NCBI GenBank assembly: GCA_003170325.1
Contig: PMZP01000059.1
Location: forward strand, 9,972-30,023
DNA from: Candidatus Tayloriibacteriota bacterium
GTDB lineage: Bacteria > Patescibacteriota > Minisyncoccia > Phycocordibacterales > PALSA-1337
Reading direction: 5' to 3'
Length of the DNA: 20,052 bases
The notes beneath the pieces were generated by a model. It searched no databases. It was not told where the DNA came from and worked only from the letters and a program-made list of their open reading frames with translations. The position numbers and the translations under genes are program-made. Positions 1-6,068 of this stretch are shown here, in pieces; positions within the stretch are counted from its first letter, which is position 1; the number at the start of each line of letters is the position of its first letter.

Positions 1-369
1 TGCATAATAATTTGGAACATCTTTTTGGGTTACTGCTATAGTATCCTGACATTGAGATCCGGCAACACAATTGGCGGCAACACTAGTAGTATTGCCGCCG
101 GCGTTCTTCTTCGGAGGGAGAGATGCCCAGATAATTTTCGATTTATTGGATGTAGGAAGCGCGATATCTTTTGGTGTAGCAGAAGTTCTTTGTGCAGCTG
201 GCGATACCTTTGATATATTTGGCGTTAAATTTGTCGTGACTGGTTCTCCTCGATTCTGTTCGTTAAAGTTTTGTGATTCTTTATCATAAATAAATGCTCC
301 ACCCCCTATTACCAATAACGCGATTATTATTAAAAGCGGCACCGCATAAACTTTTTGAGAGTTTTTCAT
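1..369 (-). CDS. Membrane-anchored secreted protein, partial (runs off left edge)
   Basis: This reading frame is open on the minus strand from an ATG at 369 to base 1, giving 123 codons with the C-terminus outside the window. Residues about 8-28 form one hydrophobic helix after a short basic start (MKNSQK), which fits a signal anchor or uncleaved signal peptide; no lipobox cysteine follows it. The rest is polar and rich in Ser, Thr, Pro, Asn and Gln, as in an extracytoplasmic linker, with two nearby cysteines (C-V-A-G-S-Q-C) that could form a disulfide. An extended -10 element lies 8 nt before the ATG, which supports this start and suggests a leaderless message. I do not recognise a family, and the functional domain is probably in the missing part. 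Confidence 0.7.
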   Translation of the reverse strand, partial: MKNSQKVYAVPLLIIIALLVIGGGAFIYDKESQNFNEQNRGEPVTTNLTPNISKVSPAAQRTSATPKDIALPTSNKSKIIWASLPPKKNAGGNTTSVAANCVAGSQCQDTIAVTQKDVPNYYA

Positions 370-377
370 ATGTCAAT

Positions 378-383
378 ATTATA
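378..383 (-). promoter_or_regulatory. Extended -10 promoter element for the 1-369 gene
   Basis: On the minus strand this reads TGG-TATAAT, a consensus -10 with an upstream TGn extension. The ATG at 369 is only 8 nt downstream, so transcription should begin at or within a base or two of the start codon. A palindrome at 398-412 overlaps the expected -35 position. Confidence 0.65.
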
Positions 384-397
384 CCACATTTCAATCA

Positions 398-412
398 TCG
401 ACAAATTGTCGA
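398..412. promoter_or_regulatory. 15-bp palindrome over the -35 region, possible operator
   Basis: TCGACAA-A-TTGTCGA is a perfect inverted repeat with 7-bp arms. It sits 15 bp upstream of the -10 element at 378-383 and covers the place where the -35 hexamer should be. That position suits a repressor operator. No regulator gene is identified in the window. Confidence 0.35.
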
Positions 413-457
413 CGCGTGGCCGTTTTCAAATGTCCGATTTTTGCGGACGTTTCATTC

Positions 458-482
458 AGTTGGTTACATTTTGTAACCAACT
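458..482. repeat. Perfect 11-bp inverted repeat, copy 1
   Basis: AGTTGGTTACA-TTT-TGTAACCAACT has perfect 11-bp arms around a 3-nt centre. A 17-bp core (TGGTTACATTTTGTAAC) recurs exactly at 705-721. It could be a dimeric regulator site or a stem-loop in RNA. Confidence 0.6.
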
Positions 483-704
483 ACCTTTTCAAAGAAGATT
501 TCACTCGGTTTTAAGCTGTTCTGTATTTGACTCATTGAAGTATCTTGAGTTTAGCAAGCGATTCCAATATTTCTTTTCCAATCGGCGTATCTTGTTCGAC
601 TTCAAGCTTGGCCGATTGCCATGTATACGGCTCATTATTTACCCAGGTTGCTGTTTTTTAGTCGTCCGAATATGTCGGACAACTCAAACGATACTCTTTT
701 CAAC

Positions 705-721
705 TGGTTACATTTTGTAAC
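705..721. repeat. GTTACA-TTT-TGTAAC palindrome, copy 2
   Basis: This is identical over 17 bp to the core of the 458-482 palindrome, but the outer arms have diverged, leaving a 6-bp inverted repeat. It lies about 25 bp after a GTCCGA/TCGGAC hairpin (664-680), in the same order as the first pair. It is 25 bp beyond the stop of the PLP enzyme gene. Confidence 0.55.
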
Positions 722-745
722 GGTTTGATATATGTAATCATTATT

Positions 746-1633
746 CTAGTCACCACATATCATGCACACCACCGCACCATTCACCGGCCAGCTTCTGTAA
801 GCGGCTTCCATGGCACCGACGATTGAAAGCGCGCTATTAGCGGAAATTTCGAAGCCGGCATGTTTCTTTACGAGCTCCTGCGCGGCACGAATCTCGTCAT
901 TCGTGGCGAACCAGCCATAGCCGCCGGTCTTTTTGATGAGCGGGATCAGCGCATCTTTCCGGCGTGCGGTCTTGTCGACGATTGCGTTGGCGATGGATTG
1001 CTCATCCTCGCCGTCGAATGTTTCAAAGGCGTCTGATAATGGGTGGCATGAGGATGTCTGGACGATGTGGATTTGGATGGAGGTTTTCAAGTCCATGAAG
1101 TATTGCGCCAAGGCCTGCGCCGTCGTACCGGAAGAGGTGCCAATGAATATGGCCGCCAAGTTCGGAATTTTAGCCAATTCTTCAGCCAAGCTCTTATAAC
1201 CGATCAGGGCCAAATCGTCAGTTGATTGCCGTAAGCTGCGCGCGCCTTCTTCCGAGGCTTGCATCAAGGATTGCAGAGGCCTTTCCTTTGTCAATACGCG
1301 GATGTGATCGCCTTCCAATTTCTTCAGTTTTGCCAGTTTATTCGGAGCTAAATGGATGCCGACGAAGATGTCTAAGTGGATCAATGATTGGTTGCCGTTC
1401 TTGGCGGAATTGCTATTCAATTCTTTAACATACAAAGCGGCGGCCAGAGCGGCATTACCCGATGAAGAGATCGCGAAATTACGCAACCCTTGCTCGAAGT
1501 AATGATCGATCATAAATGGAATAGACCGGCCTTTATGCGAGCCATAGGGATGCAGGTCTTCGCGCTTCAAATAGAGATCGGTCAGGCCGATGGCTTTGGC
1601 TAGGGCGGGAAATTGTTCTTGGGGAGTTACCAT
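746..1633 (-). CDS. PLP-dependent fold-type-II enzyme (threonine synthase/cysteine synthase-like)
   Basis: This 295-residue protein has the marks of the tryptophan-synthase-beta family of PLP enzymes. The probable Schiff-base lysine is K34 in Y-G-S-H-K-G-R. A Ser/Gly/Asn loop follows at about residues 55-63 (ISSSGNAAL), typical of the substrate-carboxylate site, and a Gly/Ser/Thr-rich phosphate-binding loop GTSSGTTAQ appears near residue 165. It is shorter than classical threonine synthases and lacks their N-terminal domain, so the substrate cannot be named; threonine synthase, cysteine synthase and diaminopropionate lyase-like activities are all possible. The ATG at 1633 is preferred because a -10 hexamer ends 6 nt before it. 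It is divergent from the zinc-ribbon gene at 1670, with overlapping promoters. Confidence 0.8.
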   Translation of the reverse strand: MVTPQEQFPALAKAIGLTDLYLKREDLHPYGSHKGRSIPFMIDHYFEQGLRNFAISSSGNAALAAALYVKELNSNSAKNGNQSLIHLDIFVGIHLAPNKLAKLKKLEGDHIRVLTKERPLQSLMQASEEGARSLRQSTDDLALIGYKSLAEELAKIPNLAAIFIGTSSGTTAQALAQYFMDLKTSIQIHIVQTSSCHPLSDAFETFDGEDEQSIANAIVDKTARRKDALIPLIKKTGGYGWFATNDEIRAAQELVKKHAGFEISANSALSIVGAMEAAYRSWPVNGAVVCMICGD

Positions 1634-1634
1634 G

Positions 1635-1663
1635 TTGTCATCCTAGCGTATTTTAGGTAGTAT
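1635..1663 (+). promoter_or_regulatory. Promoter for the LysW-like gene (TTGTCA-17-TAGTAT)
   Basis: The -35 TTGTCA (1635-1640) and -10 TAGTAT (1658-1663) are separated by the ideal 17 bp. The ATG at 1670 follows the -10 by 6 nt, leaving no room for a leader or ribosome-binding site. Confidence 0.6.
1640..1645 (-). promoter_or_regulatory. -10 element (TAGGAT) for the PLP enzyme
   Basis: On the minus strand TAGGAT lies 6 nt before the ATG at 1633. Any -35 is weak (TTTAAT, 16 bp upstream). The site shares base 1640 with the -35 hexamer of the opposite promoter, so the two polymerases would compete. Confidence 0.4.
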
Positions 1664-1669
1664 TAAAAG

Positions 1670-1864
1670 ATGATCAGCGAAAAATCAGAATCATCAAAAT
1701 CGCTCTGTGTTTGTCCGGAGTGCAAGAATACCATCGATCTTGGGATATATCCGAACATTGCGCCGGGGATGGTCATCGAATGCAATCATTGCGGAATGAC
1801 GCTTCTTGTCAAAGAGATCGTTGCTGGCAATGTGAAGCTAGATATAGTCGACGAAGGGAAGTGA
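1670..1864 (+). CDS. LysW-like zinc-ribbon small protein
   Basis: This 64-residue acidic protein has two CxxC-type knuckles, C-P-E-C near residue 15 and C-N-H-C-G near residue 38, with the spacing and the G-x-V-I-E-C context of LysW/ArgW carrier proteins and related zinc ribbons. Known LysW proteins end in a conserved EDWGE whose last glutamate is the attachment point for the growing substrate. Here the tail is V-D-E-G-K, so the classical carrier site is not intact. No lysine or arginine biosynthesis genes are visible, although an ATP-grasp protein, the enzyme class that loads LysW, lies in the operon at 1897-7307. Function is unknown: a degenerate carrier or a simple structural zinc ribbon. 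Confidence 0.65.
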   Translation: MISEKSESSKSLCVCPECKNTIDLGIYPNIAPGMVIECNHCGMTLLVKEIVAGNVKLDIVDEGK

Positions 1865-1896
1865 TGTAGCGCGCCAAGCGGGCGCCAGCAGACATT

Positions 1897-3381
1897 TCAG
1901 CTTAATTTACGTATAGCTTCTTCAATCATGCCCCTGAATCCGTGCGAGCCCAAGAATGCGATCACATCGCCTTTTTTGGCTTTTGAAATCAGGAAATCGA
2001 CTAAGGCCGCGTCGTCTTCGATATAACGAGCATCCGGATGCGTCTTGCCGATGATGGCCGCCAACTCGTCGCCTTCGATCGGACGGTTTGATTTGAGTTG
2101 ATCTTCGGAGACTTTAAGCTTCGTCAATCTCGGGACGACGACCATATCAGCGTCTCTGAAGGCGTCATCGTATTTAGCGGATGCCCCGCGCTCCCGTCCG
2201 CCGCTATTCGGCTCGAAGATAGCGATTATTCTTCCATTATAGATTGAACGCAAGGTATTCAAAACCGACTCGGCTTTTTCCGGCGAATGGGCGATGTCGT
2301 CGATAACGGTGACTCCACCACCGTCGAGCCGCTTTTCCATCCTTCTTTTCAAACCTTTGAATCGGGAAATGGCCTCGACTATCTTCTCCGGTTCGATCCC
2401 CGATTCACAAGCCATGGCGAAACAACCGGTGATATTCTCCGATTGGAACAAGCCGAGCATAGGCGAATGAACCTCGAATTCTTGGCCATCATGGGTGATT
2501 GTCAGGCGCAGACCTTGGCTGGATTGCGAGACATTCTTGTAAGCGTACTCAATCCTAGGTCTGACCTCGCCGGAAGTCTTCGATGAGCCTATTCTAGCGC
2601 GACCGTAGAATATTTTGCGGCCTTTATAAGGATCGATGATCTTCATGACGCCTTCATCATCGGCGCAGGCGACTACCAAGCCGCTGGTTGGGATTTCGCC
2701 CAGCAATTTCTTGAATGTCGCGAAATAGTCGGCTTCAGTAGGATACAGATCGGCATGGTCCCATGAGACGGCTGACAGCAATAGATGAGTCGGCTTGTAG
2801 TAAAAGAATTTGGCCTTTCGATCCCAGATGGCAGCCTGGTATTCATCTCCTTCGACGATGCTCCAATCAGAGTCGGTGATCTCGGCCGATGCATGAGATA
2901 GGGAAACGCCGCCGGTGAAATAACTCGGATTTATTCCGGCTTGAATGAAGATGAATGACAACATGGCCGAATTGCTTGTCTTGCCCCAAGTACCGGCTGC
3001 TACGATCGATCTCTCTTTCACGACGTGATTTCCCAGAGCTTCGGCGAATGAACATATAGGGATGTTCTGTTCTTTGGCGAATACGATCTCCGGGTTGGAG
3101 AGACTGGTGCCGGAACCGCCGGCCATGATGAGATCAGGTCTGCCATTCTCGGCCATCTTCTCCGGATGCCAACCGGCGTAAAAGGGAATACCCTGCTTTT
3201 CCAATTCCGTGGAAACCGGCGGGAAGAAGCCTTTATCGCTACCGGTGACTTTGACGCCTCTCTTATGGAAAGCGATGGCCAGCGCGCTGGTGGCCACTCC
3301 GCAGATGCCGATGACGTGCAGACGTTTTGGTAATATTTTAGCCAAATCTTTGGATTCAGACTGATTTTTCAGCATGCTCAC
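1897..3381 (-). CDS. mpl: Mpl-like UDP-N-acetylmuramate:peptide ligase (Mur ligase family)
   Basis: This 494-residue protein has the three-domain Mur ligase layout. It has an N-terminal nucleotide fold with G-I-C-G-V-A-T-S near residues 25-32, an ATP loop G-T-W-G-K-T at 130-135, and C-terminal D-D-I-A-H-S-P at 361-367 followed by I-F-E-P-N-S-G near 388-394. The segment at about 176-192 (E-G-D-E-Y ... W-D-R-K-A-K-F) matches Mpl, which links L-Ala-gamma-D-Glu-meso-DAP to UDP-MurNAc, better than MurC. The ATP loop has W where MurC/Mpl usually have H. It overlaps the upstream gene by 4 nt using GTG; an ATG at 3375 is the alternative start. It is the last gene of the operon and the only Mur ligase in the window. 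It could equally be a divergent MurC with altered acceptor use. Confidence 0.75.
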   Translation of the reverse strand: MSMLKNQSESKDLAKILPKRLHVIGICGVATSALAIAFHKRGVKVTGSDKGFFPPVSTELEKQGIPFYAGWHPEKMAENGRPDLIMAGGSGTSLSNPEIVFAKEQNIPICSFAEALGNHVVKERSIVAAGTWGKTSNSAMLSFIFIQAGINPSYFTGGVSLSHASAEITDSDWSIVEGDEYQAAIWDRKAKFFYYKPTHLLLSAVSWDHADLYPTEADYFATFKKLLGEIPTSGLVVACADDEGVMKIIDPYKGRKIFYGRARIGSSKTSGEVRPRIEYAYKNVSQSSQGLRLTITHDGQEFEVHSPMLGLFQSENITGCFAMACESGIEPEKIVEAISRFKGLKRRMEKRLDGGGVTVIDDIAHSPEKAESVLNTLRSIYNGRIIAIFEPNSGGRERGASAKYDDAFRDADMVVVPRLTKLKVSEDQLKSNRPIEGDELAAIIGKTHPDARYIEDDAALVDFLISKAKKGDVIAFLGSHGFRGMIEEAIRKLS

Positions 3382-4058
3382 ATCTTAGCAGAAGCCAGGA
3401 TTTTCTTCACTTCTTCGAACCCGGTCTTCCAAGTGCCGCTGCCGTTTGGTCCACCATCGAACCATTCCAGTCCTTCAAATTGGAGCTTGTAAGTGTCGGA
3501 TGGTCTCTGAAGAGAGCCAAGATAGACGTATTTTTTGCCCTCAGATTTTGCCCATTCGAGTGCCTTGGTCATCATTCCCAAGCCCATGTCTTTGGATGAT
3601 TCTTTTAAGTCGTAGAATGGGTACGAATAATGCAACAATGATCCATTCTCATAACAAATGGCGTAGCCGTGGGGTGCTGATTTGTCGGCTTCAAATTTCA
3701 AAAGACAATTGAAGTTGCTCTTAGCCGGATCAGTCAACATCTCTTTGATCTTCTGCGCGCTCATGATGCTCGGGCCGAATTTGGTGTCATAGAAATCCTT
3801 GGCTAGCTTGCCGATGGGATAGCTATAGTCGGTCACGGGCACTTTAGTTAAGTAAAGTGAGATGTCCGGGACCTTGCTTAGTATTCGGCGGTTCTCGCTG
3901 GTTAATTGAAATTTACTCAAATCGATCCTGACAGACCGCGTTTGTTGCATCACGCCTTTCCCGATCCGCGTGAAAACGTACCCATTTTCATACATTTCAC
4001 TTATGAAAGCAGGAGAGAAGTCGGTTATTGTGGTCTCATTCCAGTTGAGGTATTTCAT
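3378..4058 (-). CDS. Ate1/Bpt-like GNAT-fold aminoacyl transferase
   Basis: This 226-residue protein resembles the catalytic C-terminal part of arginyl/leucyl-tRNA-protein transferases. Around residues 41-62 it has R-S-V-R-I-D-L then E-N-R-R-I-L-S-K, recalling the bacterial R-x-D-x-x-x-F ... QRR-V-L region. At 145-163 it has S-Y-P-F-Y-D-L then M-G-L-G-M-M, and at 176-183 K-Y-V-Y-L-G-S-L, the conserved Y-Y-L-G stretch. The cysteine-rich N-terminal part of Ate1 is absent. Known Ate1/Bpt enzymes move an amino acid from tRNA to protein N-termini, and the structurally related Fem enzymes load peptidoglycan. Placement between mraY and mpl suggests a peptidoglycan or lipid-linked acceptor here; that is inference. 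An ordinary GNAT acetyltransferase is the alternative. Confidence 0.6.
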   Translation of the reverse strand: MKYLNWNETTITDFSPAFISEMYENGYVFTRIGKGVMQQTRSVRIDLSKFQLTSENRRILSKVPDISLYLTKVPVTDYSYPIGKLAKDFYDTKFGPSIMSAQKIKEMLTDPAKSNFNCLLKFEADKSAPHGYAICYENGSLLHYSYPFYDLKESSKDMGLGMMTKALEWAKSEGKKYVYLGSLQRPSDTYKLQFEGLEWFDGGPNGSGTWKTGFEEVKKILASAKM

Positions 4059-4061
4059 GAT

Positions 4062-4077
4062 AGTATTACGTAATACT
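4062..4077. promoter_or_regulatory. Perfect 16-bp palindrome in the mraY / Ate1-like gap
   Basis: AGTATTACGTAATACT is a perfect palindrome without a spacer, in the 34-nt gap between the mraY stop and the next ATG, ending 3 nt before that ATG. A related AGTATTAAGTAT lies just beside it (about 4079-4091, minus strand). It is the only sizeable gap in the downstream half of the operon. It could be an operator, a small attenuating stem, or part of an internal promoter. Confidence 0.4.
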
Positions 4078-4092
4078 TCATACTTAATACTA

Positions 4093-5220
4093 CTAATGCA
4101 GCGCCAACCAAAATCCGAACACCACGAAGATGAAATGTAAGACCCAGAATCTCATGACCGTCTTCTCTTCGCTCCAGCCGGACAATTCAAAGTGATGGTG
4201 CAAGGGTGCCATACGGAAGATCTTTCGACCTAAGAAATAGCGCGAGAATATCTGCATGACAACCGATATGGCCTCGATGTAGAACATGAATCCCAAGAAG
4301 AAGAGCGAAGCGGTCTCGCCGATAGCCATGGCATTCACCGCCAAGAGCGCGCCCAAACCCAATGATCCCACGTCGCCGCTCATGAATCGGGCCGGTTTGA
4401 TATTGAAATAAGTATAGGCGACCAGTGCCCCGACGGTCGTGGCGTTCAAGATAGCGATCTCGCCGAAACCATTGATCCAGGACAATAGAGTCAAGGCGCT
4501 GAAAGTCATGATGAGCATCCCGCCAGCCAGACCGTCCATGCCGTCGGCGATGTTGACGGCGTTGGCTGTGAACATGACGATGAGGATCGTAATGGGGACG
4601 ATCAAGATTCCAGCATTCCAACTAAAGCCGAAGGGGAAATAGATGAAGTGCCAGGCCGGTCCGAGCTTGGTGTAGATCCACCAGGCGGTCAGGGCGCCGG
4701 CGATGAATTGCAGGATGAGTTTCTCGTGGACGAATACTCCTTTGGATGTCTGCGAGCCGAACCAGACGGACATGCGTTTGAAGGCGGTCCAAGGCAGAGT
4801 CAGCGTGTACCATATGCGCATCTTCCATTCATGGTGAACGTGGATCAATGTGATCTGGTGTCCGAGCTTGCGCGAGCGGCGTTCCTTCCCATAGATATTC
4901 ATGAGGTCGTCGATGGCGCCCAAGGCGGCGGAGATGAGCATCACGCCGACCGGCACGTAGGTGAAGCTGCGGGACCAATTCAAGAAATAAGTGACTATGG
5001 CGACAGTGATGACGACCAGAAGCCCGCCCATGACGGGCGTGGTGGCTTTATAACCACGAGAACCGATGGCGGCAAGCTCGACTTTTGCGCCTTTGATGAC
5101 ATGTAAGCGTAGGAGTGCTCGCGAGAGTAATGGTGCCCAGAGGAAAGCCACGACGGCGCCGATCAGCGTAAAACCGAAGATGTAGGCCAGGTCAGCGGTG
5201 CCTTGCAGGATGGTGAGCAT
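4093..5220 (-). CDS. mraY: Phospho-N-acetylmuramoyl-pentapeptide transferase
   Basis: MraY moves phospho-MurNAc-peptide from UDP to undecaprenyl phosphate at the inner membrane, making lipid I. Family motifs are present, numbered from the upstream GTG at 5229: K-A-T-T-P-V-M-G-G near 61-69, catalytic-site I-D-D at 106-108, N-A-V-N-I-A-D-G-M-D-G-L at 223-234, S-G-D-V-G-S-L at 284-290, and R-M-A-P-L-H-H-H-F-E near the C-terminus. About ten hydrophobic helices are evident. The loop after I-D-D is longer than in E. coli MraY, roughly residues 115-165, and is basic and aromatic. I prefer the ATG at 5220 because a TTGAAA-18-TATCGT promoter ends 7 nt before it; the in-frame GTG at 5229 falls inside that -10 hexamer. 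Confidence 0.92.
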   Translation of the reverse strand: MLTILQGTADLAYIFGFTLIGAVVAFLWAPLLSRALLRLHVIKGAKVELAAIGSRGYKATTPVMGGLLVVITVAIVTYFLNWSRSFTYVPVGVMLISAALGAIDDLMNIYGKERRSRKLGHQITLIHVHHEWKMRIWYTLTLPWTAFKRMSVWFGSQTSKGVFVHEKLILQFIAGALTAWWIYTKLGPAWHFIYFPFGFSWNAGILIVPITILIVMFTANAVNIADGMDGLAGGMLIMTFSALTLLSWINGFGEIAILNATTVGALVAYTYFNIKPARFMSGDVGSLGLGALLAVNAMAIGETASLFFLGFMFYIEAISVVMQIFSRYFLGRKIFRMAPLHHHFELSGWSEEKTVMRFWVLHFIFVVFGFWLALH

Positions 5221-5227
5221 TAGGAAC

Positions 5228-5257
5228 ACGATAGCACGTAAATCAGAACCATTTCAA
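5228..5257 (-). promoter_or_regulatory. Possible internal promoter for mraY (TTGAAA-18-TATCGT)
   Basis: On the minus strand TTGAAA (5252-5257, inside the last codons of the upstream gene) is followed after 18 bp by TATCGT (5228-5233) with a TGC extension. The ATG at 5220 lies 7 nt beyond. The spacing equals that of other promoter/start pairs in this window, which is the main support. Confidence 0.4.
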
Positions 5258-6055
5258 CCTGCGTATCTCTGTTCTCGATTTCTTTGCCCTGTTGAATATT
5301 CGCGTAGCATTCGCAGTTGTCCCGTTCTCCGACCAGAGACCATCGGCCAATGTTTTGCATTCAGCCGACAATTCGATGAGCCCTTGTTTGATGCCGGTTC
5401 CATACTTTCCATCTTCAGGGTAAGCGACAGCGTGAGAATAGTAGATCTTAGTTGGCCTTGAGTTGCCGGTGGAATTTTGGCCGGGAATCATTCCGGGATT
5501 ATCATAGTCTATTTCAGTGACGACCAGGATATGATCGCGCTCGGACTCGTCGCCGTCGTTCTGCATTGAAATGAAATCGCCGGGCCGGACTTCATTTATT
5601 GGAATCATAGAACTGTTGGCATCATCGGCAAAAGTGGCGACGTCGCAATTCTCTACCGGACGTAGTTTGGCGCGGATCTTTCCTAAGAATCCGCCGGCTT
5701 TGACGAAGCGGAGATGTTTATCGAGCGTGCCTTTACCTCGTTCTTCGGATTCAGCATTCAAAACGTAATAGGCGAATCCGGAGCATTCGATGCCGAGGTT
5801 GTTGTCTACTAGGAGTTTTTTCAATGATTCATCGGCCAGCGAATCGTAATCGATATGGTTCTTTACGGTGATAGATTGGAGCTCTTCCTGGATGTCTTTG
5901 GGACTGCCTTTGCCGATGGTCGCCCGCAGAGCCGCTCTGGCCCCGACGGTCCGATTATTGAAATAGGGAACCGAACAGACCGCCGATCCGAACCGGAAAT
6001 GCACGTATTGGTCGAGGATTAAAAGCGATTTGGTTGAAAGGGTGGAGGTGGTCAT
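5243..6055 (-). CDS. NlpC/P60-like papain-fold cysteine peptidase or amidase
   Basis: This 270-residue protein carries an NlpC/P60-like signature. The likely catalytic cysteine is C91 in I-E-C-S-G-F-A-Y-Y-V-L (family usual D-C-S-G-F). V-R-P-G-D-F-I at 156-162 matches the usual P-G-D-L strand, H175 in R-D-H-I-L-V-V is the likely catalytic histidine, and H208 in Y-Y-S-H-A-V may be the third polar residue. Family members cut gamma-D-Glu-DAP or related peptide bonds in cell wall. No signal peptide or membrane segment is visible, so it may act in the cytoplasm on precursors or recycled peptides, which would suit a neighbour such as Mpl. It starts 13 nt after the ATP-grasp stop and ends 22 nt before the mraY ATG. 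Exact substrate is unknown. Confidence 0.6.
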   Translation of the reverse strand: MTTSTLSTKSLLILDQYVHFRFGSAVCSVPYFNNRTVGARAALRATIGKGSPKDIQEELQSITVKNHIDYDSLADESLKKLLVDNNLGIECSGFAYYVLNAESEERGKGTLDKHLRFVKAGGFLGKIRAKLRPVENCDVATFADDANSSMIPINEVRPGDFISMQNDGDESERDHILVVTEIDYDNPGMIPGQNSTGNSRPTKIYYSHAVAYPEDGKYGTGIKQGLIELSAECKTLADGLWSENGTTANATRIFNRAKKSRTEIRRLKWF

Positions 6056-6068
6056 GTAAGAGAAATCG

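Larger units (their letters stand above)
370..745. other. Gene-free 376-bp stretch with two hairpin/palindrome pairs
   Basis: I see no convincing gene here. It lies downstream of the PLP enzyme and upstream of the 1-369 gene, both on the minus strand. It holds a two-part motif twice. First is a GTCCG...CGGAC hairpin (432-449), then a GGTTACATTTTGTAACC palindrome (458-482, arms of 11 bp). Second is GTCCGA...TCGGAC (664-680), then the same TGGTTACATTTTGTAAC core (705-721). The hairpins are about 232 bp apart and the palindromes about 244 bp apart. Neither hairpin is followed by a T-run in a direction that would make it a plain terminator. Confidence 0.5.

Noticed and set aside
664..680. Terminator for the PLP enzyme gene
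   Set aside because: The hairpin is followed by A residues on the minus strand; the T-run lies on the wrong side for that direction.
355..720. 121-codon plus-strand open frame across the gene-free stretch
   Set aside because: It is Phe/Cys/Arg-rich with no recognisable fold, starts inside the first codons of the minus-strand gene, runs through two palindrome pairs, and has no promoter at the usual spacing.
398..721. CRISPR-like array
   Set aside because: There are only two copies of each palindrome at about 240-bp spacing with unlike flanks, and no cas genes; repeats and spacers do not have array geometry.
1869..1886. Terminator between the LysW-like and mpl genes
   Set aside because: GCGCC/GGCGC gives only a short stem with no T-run in either direction; too weak to call.
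4648..5106. 152-codon plus-strand open frame opposite mraY
   Set aside because: Antisense shadow of the conserved MraY motifs, with Gly/Asp/His-rich low-quality composition.
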